Below are positions 6,584-15,630 of a DNA stretch of 19,280 bases, in pieces. The notes below the pieces were generated by a model that worked only from the letters and a program-made list of their open reading frames with translations, did no database searches and had not been told where the DNA came from. The DNA comes from an uncultured Coriobacteriaceae bacterium (lineage in GTDB: Bacteria > Actinomycetota > Coriobacteriia > Coriobacteriales > Eggerthellaceae): the NCBI GenBank assembly GCA_902767025.1, contig CACXFZ010000127.1, positions 1 through 19,280 on the forward strand, written 5' to 3'. Positions within the stretch are counted from its first letter, which is position 1; the number at the start of each line of letters is the position of its first letter. The position numbers and the translations under genes are program-made.

Positions 6584-8212
6584 CTATAAATGCACGAGCC
6601 GTACGGATTCCTTCTTCCCTGGCAGGGCTATGTTCTTCTTCACCGCATACAGCGCGTTATCCGCTTCGTTGAGGAAGTCGTTATGGTCTTTCCCCTCCAG
6701 AGGCAGGCTGTTGCATATCCCCTGGGAAATCGACACGCGGCCGTTTTCTCCCATGCCCTCGAAGGCTATGTTCTGCTCGAGTATCGTCCTGCTCAGCTCG
6801 TGGGCGATGCCCATGATCTCTTCGTCGCTCTTGCCCTCGTACAGCATGACGAACTCGTCTCCGCCGAAGCGTGCGCAAAGCAGCCCATGCCTGTCGGAAA
6901 CCTCTTGGATCACATTCGCCACCCTTTGCAGGCAGAGGTCTCCGGCCAGGTGTCCGTAGCTGTCGTTGTATTCCTTGAACTTGTCCACGTCCATCATGGA
7001 TACCGCAAAGAACGTTCCTTTGTTCTTCGCATCCTCGAGCATCGACGGTATGGCCTGATCGAGCTTGAGGCGGTTGGCCAATCCCGTCAGCGGGTCCTTC
7101 TGCACCTGCGACTGGAGCATCTCGTTTTCCAGGCGAATCCTCTGCTGCTCCCTGCGCTGCTCGTTCATGATGTTGATCAGGTCGATGGAGTACTGGTATA
7201 TCCGGTTCTGCTCGGCCTGCTGCTCCTCGGCCAGATGGTACTGCTCGCGCAGGTGGAGGTTCACGCTCTCGATATCGCCCATCTTCTCGAAATAGGCTAT
7301 CTCGAGGGACGAGACGATTCTCTTCATCTGAATCACGGGGCTCGCTTCGACCGTGTTCTTGACGATCTTGAGCACCTGTTCGGCAGTATCCAGCTTGTCG
7401 TGCTCGATCAGGATGTGGCAGAAGTCCTCGATATCCGTTATGAAGTCGTATACCCTACGGGCATCTTGCAGCTTTTCGATGATGTCCTCGCTGCGCACTT
7501 CGAACTCTTCTTCGTTGCCTTCCATCATGCTGATTATCAGCCTGAGCATGGATATCGGCATGAAGATGCTCGGGATGTTGGAGATGCCCGCTTCCTCTTC
7601 CAGCCTTGCAATCGCGGCATCCGCTTCTTTTGCACCCGCGGCATCTTCCATCAGAGAGCACAGCATGCCCTCCGAGAAGTAGCCGTTGATCATGTTCTGG
7701 TAGTAGTAGAAGTCGTCCTTGGGGCTGAGGGACTGGAGCTTGGTGCCGATTCGCACAAAGTGGATCGCCTTTTCGTAGCTGTGCATCCTCGCATAGACCT
7801 GGCCGATGTTGTTGTTGATGATGCTCAGAAGATACTTGTTCTCGATCTTCTCGCACGTGTGCATCGCATTCATCAAATACAGGTACGCCACGTCGAAGCT
7901 GCCGTTGTTGAGCGCATCGACGGCAACGTAGTTGTACGCACGGGCCAGAAGCTCGTATTCGCCCGACAACTCGAAGTACGAAACGGCCTTGGCCAGGTTC
8001 TCCCTGAAGCTCTCGTACCCTTTCTCGAAGGAGTACAGGGCGTCGGCGATATGGAAATGCACGAAGCCCCGAAGAGCGAAGTCTTCTTGTCCGTATGCGA
8101 CTTCCTCCAGCTGGGAAAGCGTCTCCAGCACTTCCTCCGACAAGTTTCGCTTTTGCTCGTAGATCTTTTCGATAAGCTCTACGGTGCTTGGATCGTAAAT
8201 CTGGATATCCAT
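6584..8212 (-). CDS. Diguanylate cyclase with TPR-like sensory domain
   Basis: This 542-residue cytoplasmic protein should make cyclic di-GMP from two GTP. The N-terminal 320 residues are all-helical with TPR-like units (for example around residues 90-160). A coiled coil follows at about 325-372. The C-terminal GGDEF domain begins at DPLTGLANR (373-381), with the metal-binding DVDKFKEYND (408-417) and an intact active-site GGDEF (450-454). The inhibitory RxxD site is degenerate: Arg441 is kept but the Asp position is Leu444. Product inhibition through that site is therefore probably lost. The ATG at 8212 lies 6 bp after the HD-GYP gene stop, with AAGG upstream. The two genes form an operon of opposing enzymes. 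No membrane segment or signal peptide is seen. Confidence 0.92.
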   Translation of the reverse strand: MDIQIYDPSTVELIEKIYEQKRNLSEEVLETLSQLEEVAYGQEDFALRGFVHFHIADALYSFEKGYESFRENLAKAVSYFELSGEYELLARAYNYVAVDALNNGSFDVAYLYLMNAMHTCEKIENKYLLSIINNNIGQVYARMHSYEKAIHFVRIGTKLQSLSPKDDFYYYQNMINGYFSEGMLCSLMEDAAGAKEADAAIARLEEEAGISNIPSIFMPISMLRLIISMMEGNEEEFEVRSEDIIEKLQDARRVYDFITDIEDFCHILIEHDKLDTAEQVLKIVKNTVEASPVIQMKRIVSSLEIAYFEKMGDIESVNLHLREQYHLAEEQQAEQNRIYQYSIDLINIMNEQRREQQRIRLENEMLQSQVQKDPLTGLANRLKLDQAIPSMLEDAKNKGTFFAVSMMDVDKFKEYNDSYGHLAGDLCLQRVANVIQEVSDRHGLLCARFGGDEFVMLYEGKSDEEIMGIAHELSRTILEQNIAFEGMGENGRVSISQGICNSLPLEGKDHNDFLNEADNALYAVKKNIALPGKKESVRLVHL

Positions 8213-8218
8213 GTTGCC

Positions 8219-10096
8219 TTAGCTCATCACTTTCTCAAGAACGGTATACGTCTGGCGATACTTGTCATCGCGGCCCGAGTCCAAGATGGTCTCCAGGTCG
8301 CAATAGATCTCGTCTTCTTCGAAAAGCTCGAGCAGGAACGGCGCGTAGCGCGTGCCACTCCCCTCTTCGAGCTCCGTTATGAAACCGTCGAGCGTCTTGC
8401 CCTTCTTGTACGAACGTCCGACGTTGTCGGTGGCAGCATCAAGGCAATCCGCGCAAGCGACGATGTCGACCACCAGGCGGTCCTTCACCTTGTCCGGATC
8501 GTACGTCTCCGGGTAGCCGCCCTTGCCGTCGTACCAGCGCTGATGCCCCAGGGCCACATCGACGTAATCCTTGGTCTTTTCGTGCTTGGCGAGAAGCTCC
8601 GCCCCGGCCTCGGGATGGCAGCGGATCCAGTCGAACTCCTTGTCGTAGAGCGGTCTGCCGTACGTGATGATCGTTTCCACGATGAAGAGCTTCCCGATGT
8701 CATGGCAGGCTGCAGCATGCCAGACGTAATCCGCAATGGCATCGATGTCCGGGTATCCCGGCGTGTTCTCGAACATCTCCGGGTGCCGTGCGAACAGATG
8801 CTTGGCCAGGCACGTGCTCAAGTCCGCGACAGACAGGGAATGCACGTAGGTAGGCGGATGGATGGCCGCGAGAAGCTCCAGGCACATGGTCTCGAAGTCG
8901 ATCACTCCGTCGATTTCGATGAAGTTCTCGAGCAAAAACGTCAGCTCGGTCAGCAGGAACGACAGATGGCCCAGCTTGGGCATCCTGTGAATGTACCTGA
9001 CGAGCTCCTTGTAGAAGACCGCGAGGGTTTCCTTGTCTTTCTCGCTGATGTTGCCCGGGTCGATGGTGAGCATGTACTCGATGGGGACCGACGTCTTGCG
9101 CTGCATTTCGTCGGCGTTGTAGGTATCGCCTCGGGAACTTGCCGCCAGTTCGACGAGCTTGGCCTTGTACGTCTCCTGGTCGATCTCGCCGGCCAGATAC
9201 GCGCAGCGCGTGACCGCGAACTGTATGGTCTCCGTCGAGTTGCGGTCCTTGAGGTGTTCTTGCTCCTCGTCCCATATCTCCAACAGGCGCTTGGCATGCT
9301 CGTTGATCTCTGCAAGCTGCTCTTGGTTGAAGCCGAACATGTTATGGAAGATGGTCATGACGCTGAAGTAGTGCAGCGTGCGGAACTCGTGGTACACCCA
9401 GTCGAAGTCCGGCGCAAGCTCCCGGTACTCCGGAATGTCCTTGAGCGAAAGAGCGCGCCTGAGCATCTGGAGTATCGACTCGGTAAGGGCGGCATCCTCC
9501 TCTGTGAGCGGATACTCGTACAGGGTCGTGATGTACCTGGAGTTGATGAGGATCGCTTCCCTGACAGGGCCCTCCGGCAATGCCCCGGACTCGCCCTCCG
9601 GCAGGTACTCCAAAATGCGGTTCGCAGCCTCCAACCCCTCTTCCCTGCATTTGAGTGCGGAATCGGAATACGGATACACCCTGCGAACCATGGCAAGATA
9701 GGCGTACGTGGCCATCACGAAATCATCCAGCGATTGCAAGATGGCCTCTTTGTCCTGCCTTCTTTCCGCGTCCTCGCACAGGCGACGTGCCACTTGGTAC
9801 ACGAACGGAGTGTCCATGTTGTCCATGGCATACGCATCCAAGAGGTTTTCCCTCAGGCCGCGAAGGACCGAAAGCTCCTCGTCGGTAAGCAGGCGATCGC
9901 TATCCAGCACCGGCTTCAAATGGTCTTCCAGAAGACGGGTCTTGATCTGCGCGATATCCCCTATTCGGCGGAAGTTGGCCAGAGTCTCTTCGCGATAAGA
10001 TGCGGCGTCGTCGACGTTCACGATCTGTGGCGACGAGAGCTCCCTTATCAGGGTGCTCAGCTCGACATATTGCTCTGCAGCCTCTCTCAGCGTCAA
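8219..10096 (-). CDS. HD-GYP cyclic-di-GMP phosphodiesterase with helical sensory domain
   Basis: This 625-residue cytoplasmic protein should degrade cyclic di-GMP. Residues 1-390 are helical and TPR-like, without a recognisable receiver or PAS domain. The HD-GYP domain follows. It has His419 (YVHS), the HD pair in ACHDIGK (residues 464-469), His494 in RCHPEAG, then HQRWYDGKGGYP (518-529) carrying the GYP motif, and a DNVGRSYKKGKT stretch. All metal ligands seem present. The frame begins with TTG 10096, preceded by AAAGGA at a good distance. It is first of two genes; the diguanylate cyclase follows after 6 bp. Pairing hydrolase and synthase under one promoter suggests a tuned or signal-switched c-di-GMP circuit. 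Confidence 0.88.
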   Translation of the reverse strand: MTLREAAEQYVELSTLIRELSSPQIVNVDDAASYREETLANFRRIGDIAQIKTRLLEDHLKPVLDSDRLLTDEELSVLRGLRENLLDAYAMDNMDTPFVYQVARRLCEDAERRQDKEAILQSLDDFVMATYAYLAMVRRVYPYSDSALKCREEGLEAANRILEYLPEGESGALPEGPVREAILINSRYITTLYEYPLTEEDAALTESILQMLRRALSLKDIPEYRELAPDFDWVYHEFRTLHYFSVMTIFHNMFGFNQEQLAEINEHAKRLLEIWDEEQEHLKDRNSTETIQFAVTRCAYLAGEIDQETYKAKLVELAASSRGDTYNADEMQRKTSVPIEYMLTIDPGNISEKDKETLAVFYKELVRYIHRMPKLGHLSFLLTELTFLLENFIEIDGVIDFETMCLELLAAIHPPTYVHSLSVADLSTCLAKHLFARHPEMFENTPGYPDIDAIADYVWHAAACHDIGKLFIVETIITYGRPLYDKEFDWIRCHPEAGAELLAKHEKTKDYVDVALGHQRWYDGKGGYPETYDPDKVKDRLVVDIVACADCLDAATDNVGRSYKKGKTLDGFITELEEGSGTRYAPFLLELFEEDEIYCDLETILDSGRDDKYRQTYTVLEKVMS

Positions 10097-10280
10097 CTAG
10101 AGTCCTTTCACACAAGCGTTCTAGTTCCCCTAAAACCTATATGGACCGCCACCGTCCCTGGTACGGCTTCGGCATCAGTCCGGACAATATTCTAAACTAC
10201 CTGGTTTGCATCGCGAACGGCCTGCATCCAATTTCGATTACCCCATGATTTCTTTATGCGCACGGGTCGCATGCCGCACG
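10097..10280. other. Intergenic region between the peptide-transporter operon and the c-di-GMP operon
   Basis: This 184-bp gap follows the stop of the fused ATPase gene (minus strand). No convincing intrinsic terminator is seen. A TAGAAT hexamer in a short AT-rich stretch near 10186-10197 (minus strand) could be the -10 of the HD-GYP gene, but its -35 match is poor. I looked for a c-di-GMP (GEMM) riboswitch and found no matching core. An 8-bp palindrome, GTCCGGAC, lies nearby and may be chance. Confidence 0.3.
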
Positions 10281-12014
10281 TCAGGCCCCTTCCCAGAGGG
10301 GAATCGAGCCACCGGGAATGGCGGCGATCAGATCGCGTGTATAGCGCTCTTGCGGGTTGGCGAACAGCTCTTCGCAACTGCCCGTCTCCACCATTTTCCC
10401 GTCGCGCATGACGATGACCTCGTCTGCGCTCTGGCGCACAACCGCCAAATCGTGCGTGATGAACAGGTAGGACAGGTTCAGCTCGCCCTGCAAGTCGGCG
10501 AGCAATTGCAGGATCTGCGCCTGCACGAGCACGTCGAGCGCCGACACGGCTTCGTCGAGCACGACGATCTCGGGGTTCAGGGCAAGCGCACGCGCAATCG
10601 CCACCCTCTGGCGCTGACCGCCCGAAAGCTCGCCTGGATAGCGGCGCATGGCCGAGCGCGGCAGGGACACCAGGTCCAGAAGCTCCGCCACGCGCTTCTC
10701 GCGTTCCTCGCGCGTGCCTATTCTGTGTATCCGCAACGGCTCTTCGATGCAACGGTAGATCGACATCATCGGGTCGAGGGACCCGTACGGGTTCTGGAAA
10801 ACCGGCTGCATCCTGCGGCGCTGCTTGAACATGTCCGCCCGGCTCAACGTCGAGCCTGGCACTCCCTCGTAGTAGACCTCGCCCGACGTCGCCTTGAGCA
10901 AACCCAACACGATGTTCGCAACCGTCGACTTGCCCGAACCGGATTCGCCCACAAGCGCCAGGGTCGTGCCGCGGCGGAGGCTGAAGGAGACGTCGTCGAC
11001 GGCACGGAGTTCCTGCTTTTCGCCCTTGGCACCGCGGATGTCGAAGACCTTGACAAGGTTCTTGGCACGCAGCACTTCGTCGGGACGGCTTTGCCCGTCT
11101 CCCGAATCCGAAGACCCATGCGAATGATGCACCTCGGAGATCCCGGCGCTCAAACGCTGCGAAGACAGCGAGGGGGCCGCCTGCACCAAACGCTTCGTGT
11201 ACGGGTGGCGCGGGTTCTGCAGAATCTCGAGCGATGGACCCGATTCGACGACGCGGCCGCGATGCAGCACCACCAGATACGAGGCGCGCTCGGCCGCCAG
11301 GCCAAGGTCGTGCGTGATGAACATGACCGCCGTGCCCAGTTCGTTGGTCATGTCGTCCAGATGGTCGAGGATGCGCTTTTGAACGGTCACATCCAGGGCG
11401 GAGGTCGGCTCGTCGGCGATAAGCAGCTTCGGATTGCACGCCAGGCCGATCCCGATAAGCGCGCGCTGGCGCATGCCGCCGGAAAACTCGTGCGGATACT
11501 GCTTGGAGCGGCGCTCGGCATCGGGCAGGCCGGCGTGCTCCAGCATTTCGATGGCAACCTTGTGCGCTTCGCTTCCCTTGGCGATGTTGTTGGCAACCAG
11601 GGCCTCGCGCACCTGGAACCCGACCGACCACACGGGGTTCAGGTTCGACATCGGGTCTTGCGGCACAAGGCCGATCTTCGAACCGCGCAAACCCTCGTAT
11701 TCCTTGCGGCTGCAATGCGCGATGTCCTTGCCGTCGAACAGTATCTGCCCGCCTGTGACTTTCCCCGTGCCCGGCAGCAAGCCGATGACGGCAGCCGCGA
11801 TGGTCGACTTCCCGGAGCCCGATTCGCCCACGATGGCAATCGTCTGTCCCGGGTAGATGGAAAAACTGGCTTTGCGCACAGCCGGAACCGTGCCCGTCGA
11901 CGACTGGAAATCAACCTCCAGGTCCTTCACTTCCAGCAGGGGCTTCGCATCCTGCGCCCCTGCCCCCGACTGGGCCGTAGCCATATGCGAGGACACGTCT
12001 GCCTGCGGCATCAT
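10281..12014 (-). CDS. Fused oligopeptide ABC transporter ATPase (DppD-DppF type)
   Basis: This 577-residue protein carries two complete nucleotide-binding domains of the Opp/Dpp family, usually encoded by separate genes. Domain 1 has Walker A GESGSGKST (63-71), signature FSGGMRQR (177-184), Walker B LLIADEP (197-203) and His235. Domain 2 has Walker A at 356-364, signature LSGGQRQR (463-470), Walker B IVVLDEA (483-489) and His521. Each domain ends with the family's peptide-transporter extension (RHPYTKRL near 269-276; QERYTRDLI near the C-terminus). The linker at about 295-311 is His/Ser/Gly-rich. The start overlaps the upstream permease stop by 4 bp (ATGA). A second ATG at 12011 has better spacing from GAGG and may be the real start. 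It energises peptide import by the preceding permeases. Confidence 0.95.
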   Translation of the reverse strand: MMPQADVSSHMATAQSGAGAQDAKPLLEVKDLEVDFQSSTGTVPAVRKASFSIYPGQTIAIVGESGSGKSTIAAAVIGLLPGTGKVTGGQILFDGKDIAHCSRKEYEGLRGSKIGLVPQDPMSNLNPVWSVGFQVREALVANNIAKGSEAHKVAIEMLEHAGLPDAERRSKQYPHEFSGGMRQRALIGIGLACNPKLLIADEPTSALDVTVQKRILDHLDDMTNELGTAVMFITHDLGLAAERASYLVVLHRGRVVESGPSLEILQNPRHPYTKRLVQAAPSLSSQRLSAGISEVHHSHGSSDSGDGQSRPDEVLRAKNLVKVFDIRGAKGEKQELRAVDDVSFSLRRGTTLALVGESGSGKSTVANIVLGLLKATSGEVYYEGVPGSTLSRADMFKQRRRMQPVFQNPYGSLDPMMSIYRCIEEPLRIHRIGTREEREKRVAELLDLVSLPRSAMRRYPGELSGGQRQRVAIARALALNPEIVVLDEAVSALDVLVQAQILQLLADLQGELNLSYLFITHDLAVVRQSADEVIVMRDGKMVETGSCEELFANPQERYTRDLIAAIPGGSIPLWEGA

Positions 12015-12958
12015 TTCCTCGCTTTCGGATCGAACGCATCGCGGACGACGTCACCCATCATGATGAAGCCGAGCACCGTCATGGCCAAAGCTCCTGCGGG
12101 ATAGAACAGCACCTGGGGAGCCTGGCGCAGCACGGCGCGCGCCGAGGAGATGTCGGCACCCCATGAAACGATCGTCGGCGGCAAGCCGATGCCAAGAAAC
12201 GACAGGGTCGCCTCGGTCACGATGTACGAACCGAGGGCAACCGTCGCGTACACGATAATCGGAGCAGCGGCATTGGGAAGAACATGGCGCAGCATGATCG
12301 CCCAGCCGCCCGACCCGAGGGCGCGCGCGGCGGTCACGTATTCCTCTTGCTTCGCCTTGATGACCGCGCTTCGGCATATGCGCGCAACCTGCGGCCACCC
12401 GAACAGCGAAATCACGATGACGACCGTCCAGATGGTGCGCGACTCCTTGAAGATCTGCATGATGACGATAGCCGCCAGCACGAACGGGATCGCAAAGAAA
12501 ACGTCGGTGACGCGCGACAGCAACGAGTCCGCCCAACCGCCGCGGTAGCCCGCAATCGAGCCTATGACCGTGCCGATGGCGACGGAGATCAGCATGGTGA
12601 GCACGCCGACGGCGACCGATGCGCGCGCGCCGTAGATGGTGCGCGCATAGATGTCGCACCCCTGCTTGTCGAAGCCGAAGGGATGCGCGGCATCTGGGGG
12701 GTCGAGCGAATACTGCAGGACGCAGTAACGCGGGTCCGCCGAGGTGAACAGCCAGGGGAAGAGGGCCATCAGCACGGCGAGCAGGATGAGCAAGGCGGAA
12801 ATCCAGAAGACGGGACGGCGACGCAACTGCCGCCACGCTTCGCCAAACAAAGATGCTGGGGGGCGGTCGTCCGCCACCGCGTCAACGGCACCGAGACCGG
12901 TCTCGTCGACGTCGGAGAACGCGTGCTCTTGCCCCGGGTATATCGTCCCCTTACTCAT
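12011..12958 (-). CDS. Oligopeptide ABC transporter permease, DppC/OppC type
   Basis: This inner-membrane permease of about 315 residues belongs to the BPD_transp_1 family. A soluble N-terminal stretch of about 45 residues precedes the first span (PVFWISALLILL). The DppC-like phrases HPFGFDKQGCDIYARTIYGAR and SFLGIGLPP are visible, as is the ATPase-contacting EAA-type loop with AARALG. I chose ATG 12958 because AAGGAT lies 6 nt upstream and the family homology starts there. The frame is open further upstream, but that part only reads antisense-like sequence of the neighbouring gene. The start overlaps the DppB-type gene end by 8 bp, and the stop overlaps the ATPase start by 4 bp, so these genes are tightly coupled. 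Confidence 0.93.
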   Translation of the reverse strand: MSKGTIYPGQEHAFSDVDETGLGAVDAVADDRPPASLFGEAWRQLRRRPVFWISALLILLAVLMALFPWLFTSADPRYCVLQYSLDPPDAAHPFGFDKQGCDIYARTIYGARASVAVGVLTMLISVAIGTVIGSIAGYRGGWADSLLSRVTDVFFAIPFVLAAIVIMQIFKESRTIWTVVIVISLFGWPQVARICRSAVIKAKQEEYVTAARALGSGGWAIMLRHVLPNAAAPIIVYATVALGSYIVTEATLSFLGIGLPPTIVSWGADISSARAVLRQAPQVLFYPAGALAMTVLGFIMMGDVVRDAFDPKARK

Positions 12959-13877
12959 ATCTGATCCTTGGGTCCAGGGCTGCGTAGAGCAAGTCCACGA
13001 TAAGCGAAGTGAAGATGTAGACGAGCACGAGGATCGTCGTGAAAGACACGACCGTCGCCGCTTCGCCTTGGAAAATCGCCTTATACATCGTGCCGCCGAC
13101 ACCGGGAATGTTGAAGATGCCCTCGGTCACGATCGCGCCACCCATGAGCGCGCCGAGGTCGGCGCCGATGAACGTGATGACGGGAATGAGGGAATTGCGC
13201 AGGATATGGCGCGTGACGACCCTGGGGCGGCTCAGGCCCTTCGCAGTGGCTGTGCGCACGTAATCCGCCGTCGCATTCCTGGCAACTTCGGTGCGCGTCA
13301 GGCGCAGGATGTAGGCGAAGGAAACGGCTCCCAGCACGATTGCCGGCATGAGCATGGATCTGAAGGACATGTTCTGGTCGACTGTGACGGGAAGCCACCC
13401 CAGTTTCACGCCTATGATGAACTGCAGCAGGAAACCTATGACGAACACGGGGATGGCGATGAGGAACAGCGAAAGGACAAGAACCGTCGAGTCGAAGACC
13501 CCACCGCGTCGAAGGCCTGCGACAACGCCGAAGGCAATGCCGAAGACAGACTCGAAGGCGATCGCCATCAGCGCCAGCTTGAGCGTCCACGGAAACGCAT
13601 CGGCCATGACGTCCACGACGGGGCGGCCCGAGAAGGTCACACCGAAGTCGAGCGTGAAAATGCCTTTGAGGTAGTAGAGGTATTGGATGATGAGCGGCTC
13701 GTCGAGGTGGTACTCCTTCTCGATCGCCAGGCGCACGGCCGGGGGCAGGCCCTTGTCGCCGCCAAGCGCGGCAATGGGGTCTCCGGGCAGGGCGTACACC
13801 ATGGCGTAGATAAGGAAAGTCGCCCCGAAGAACACGGGGATCAACTGGAGCAGCCTACGTCCTACATAACGTTTCAC
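12951..13877 (-). CDS. Oligopeptide ABC transporter permease, DppB/OppB type
   Basis: This permease of about 308 residues pairs with the DppC-type protein to form the peptide channel. It shows the classical DppB N-terminus (RRLLQLIPVFFGATFLIY), the YALPGDP motif, and the ATPase-contact loop with RTATAKGLS. It ends DPRIRYE, as family members do. I chose GTG 13877, which has AGGTG at suitable spacing; a TTG 27 bp upstream is possible but would add residues not seen in the family. A strong hairpin lies between this gene and the binding-protein gene, so its expression is probably lower than that of the binding protein. Confidence 0.93.
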   Translation of the reverse strand: MKRYVGRRLLQLIPVFFGATFLIYAMVYALPGDPIAALGGDKGLPPAVRLAIEKEYHLDEPLIIQYLYYLKGIFTLDFGVTFSGRPVVDVMADAFPWTLKLALMAIAFESVFGIAFGVVAGLRRGGVFDSTVLVLSLFLIAIPVFVIGFLLQFIIGVKLGWLPVTVDQNMSFRSMLMPAIVLGAVSFAYILRLTRTEVARNATADYVRTATAKGLSRPRVVTRHILRNSLIPVITFIGADLGALMGGAIVTEGIFNIPGVGGTMYKAIFQGEAATVVSFTTILVLVYIFTSLIVDLLYAALDPRIRYE

Positions 13878-13916
13878 ATCAACACCTGTCGTTCGCAACG
13901 GCAACGGCTACGAACA

Positions 13917-13948
13917 GTGTGGGGCAGCTCAAAAGAACCGCCCCACAC
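13917..13948 (-). terminator. Intercistronic hairpin between binding-protein and permease genes
   Basis: The arms GTGTGGGGC and GCCCCACAC form a perfect 9-bp stem with a 14-nt loop, 36 bp after the binding-protein stop. On the minus strand no U-tract follows, so this is better read as an attenuator or mRNA-stabilising stem than a full terminator. This layout is known from binding-protein transport operons, where the lipoprotein is needed in excess. On the opposite strand a T5 run follows after a 4-nt gap, but no gene ends there. Confidence 0.65.
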
Positions 13949-13983
13949 CTCATTTTTGCTCGATGCCCATGGATAGGCCAATG

Positions 13984-15630
13984 CTACTTCTTGACAATAT
14001 CCTGGTAGACAGGAACCGTCTTCCAGTTCACAACGACGTTTTCGACATGTTCCGAATAGCCGCCGAGGGCATTCTGACCCCACAGCGGGATACCGGGAAG
14101 GTCCCTCATCAGAATAGCCTGGGCCTTGTCGTACCCTTCGGTGCGCGCCGCCTCGTCCTGCTGGCTGCGTGCTTCGAGAAGCACTTTCTCGAACTCGGGA
14201 TTGTTGTAACGCGAGTCGTTCGCGCCGGCATTGTTGCGGTAGATCGGACCCATGAAGTTGTAGGCCGAAGGATAGTCGGCCTGCCAGCCGGCACGCACAG
14301 CCGAAGTCAGCGCGCCGTTCGTGGCGTCGTTGCGCAACTCGGAGAACTGCGCATACGCCTTGGGCTCGGTGCCGATTCCGAGCGTCTGGCCAATCTGGTT
14401 CAAAACGGCCTCGACCCATGCCTTGTGGGCGCTCGAGTCGGCATTGTAGGCGATCTTGAACGTGGCGTCGCCCCAATCGGAGATCGCGTTCGCCTGCGCC
14501 CACAGCTCCTTGGCCTTGTCGGGGTTGTACTGCAGAACCTCGTTGCCCTCGATGGAATCTGAGTGACCGGGAATCACTGCGGCAACGAAGTCCGTCGCGG
14601 GCGTGCGGGTGCCTTCGAAGAGCGTGTCGCAGATCTGCTGGCGGTCGAATGCCATGGAGATGGCCTGACGGCGCAGGCGGCCCTCTTCGTTGTCACCGAA
14701 GTGGTCGAGGTAATACGGGATCATGAAGGCCTGCCAGACGGCACCGTCCTGGTTGATCGCCCGCTCGCCCAGGTCGTCCTTGAAGGTTGACATGGCGTCG
14801 GCCGGGATCGAGTCGATGACATCGAGGTTGCCGGCAAGCAGGTCGTTGTACGCTGCCGAATCGTCGGTGTACATCTTGAACGTCACGCCCTTGTTCTGCG
14901 CGGGGATGTCACCGTCGTACTCGGGGTTGGGAACGAGCTCGATCTTCTCGTTGTGATCCCAGGATTTCAGCATGTATGGGCCGTTGGAAACGGGTTGCGT
15001 GCCCTGCTTTTCCAGCGCGTCCTCGGAATCGAGCGAACCGGTCGGCATCGGATAGAAGGCGCTGTAGCCGAGCTGCTTGTCGAACTCCGGGTCGGCCTCG
15101 CTGAGCGTGATGTTGAATTCGGTGTCGGAAACGACTTCCAGGCCTGTCAGGGTGTCGAACTCGCCGACCAGATTGCCGTCGTCGTCGACCTCGGGATAGC
15201 CCTCGATTGCCATGAAGAACTCTCCGGACAGGGCGCCGTTTTCGGGGTTTGCACCCCAATTCCAAGCGTCGACGAAGTTCTTCGCCGTCACAGGCGAGCC
15301 GTCGGAGAACTTCTTGCCCTCCTTGATCTTGACGTGCCACGTCTTGCCGTCGTCATCGGTGGTGAGCGATTCGGCGATGGCCAGTTTCGTCGTGCCATCG
15401 ACGTCGTAACGCGTCAGGCCCTCGTAGATGAGCTCCAAGACGTTGCCGCCACCAACTTCGTTGACCATGGCAGGAATGAGGTTGGTCTGCGGTTCCGTGT
15501 TGTACGCGAGGACAACACCGTCCCCGCTTGCAGGTGCGTCGCCGCCTTGGGACGACGAACAGCCAGCCAGCGACAGCGCAAACGCTAGTGCGCCGGCGGC
15601 AACAAGAGCTACAAAGAATCTCTTTTTCAT
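13984..15630 (-). CDS. Oligopeptide ABC transporter substrate-binding lipoprotein
   Basis: This 548-residue extracytoplasmic solute-binding protein (SBP_bac_5, OppA/DppA type) captures peptides for the transporter encoded downstream. MKKRFF starts a lipoprotein signal peptide with lipobox LAGC (Cys24). An Ser/Gly-rich tether follows, then the family's early motif NTEPQTNLIP and LELIYEGLTRYD. WHVKIKEGKKFSDGSPVTAKNF is the hallmark OppA region and is intact. I chose ATG 15630 over the TTG at 15645 because the signal peptide starts there. The ribosome site is G-rich (GGGGGG) at about 8 nt. The gene is first in the operon and is followed by a stem-loop. Substrate size is not predictable from sequence; the length fits oligopeptides. 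Confidence 0.95.
   Translation of the reverse strand: MKKRFFVALVAAGALAFALSLAGCSSSQGGDAPASGDGVVLAYNTEPQTNLIPAMVNEVGGGNVLELIYEGLTRYDVDGTTKLAIAESLTTDDDGKTWHVKIKEGKKFSDGSPVTAKNFVDAWNWGANPENGALSGEFFMAIEGYPEVDDDGNLVGEFDTLTGLEVVSDTEFNITLSEADPEFDKQLGYSAFYPMPTGSLDSEDALEKQGTQPVSNGPYMLKSWDHNEKIELVPNPEYDGDIPAQNKGVTFKMYTDDSAAYNDLLAGNLDVIDSIPADAMSTFKDDLGERAINQDGAVWQAFMIPYYLDHFGDNEEGRLRRQAISMAFDRQQICDTLFEGTRTPATDFVAAVIPGHSDSIEGNEVLQYNPDKAKELWAQANAISDWGDATFKIAYNADSSAHKAWVEAVLNQIGQTLGIGTEPKAYAQFSELRNDATNGALTSAVRAGWQADYPSAYNFMGPIYRNNAGANDSRYNNPEFEKVLLEARSQQDEAARTEGYDKAQAILMRDLPGIPLWGQNALGGYSEHVENVVVNWKTVPVYQDIVKK

Noticed and set aside
6380..6589. A 69-codon plus-strand ORF between the kinase and cyclase genes
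   Set aside because: It has no ribosome site and no family resemblance, and it overlaps the palindrome; the start is arbitrary and the composition fits random GC-rich sequence.
6590..10195. A 1,201-codon open frame on the plus strand
   Set aside because: It lies exactly antisense to the HD-GYP and GGDEF genes, whose motifs are unmistakable; in high-GC DNA a long antisense frame is expected. Its product is repetitive in Leu/Val/His/Arg without family features.
10097..10280. Possible c-di-GMP riboswitch before the HD-GYP gene
   Set aside because: The gap lacks the conserved GEMM core elements and paired stems I would expect.
10206..12104. A 632-codon plus-strand frame
   Set aside because: It is antisense to the fused ATPase gene, which has two full sets of ATPase motifs; this is a codon-bias shadow.
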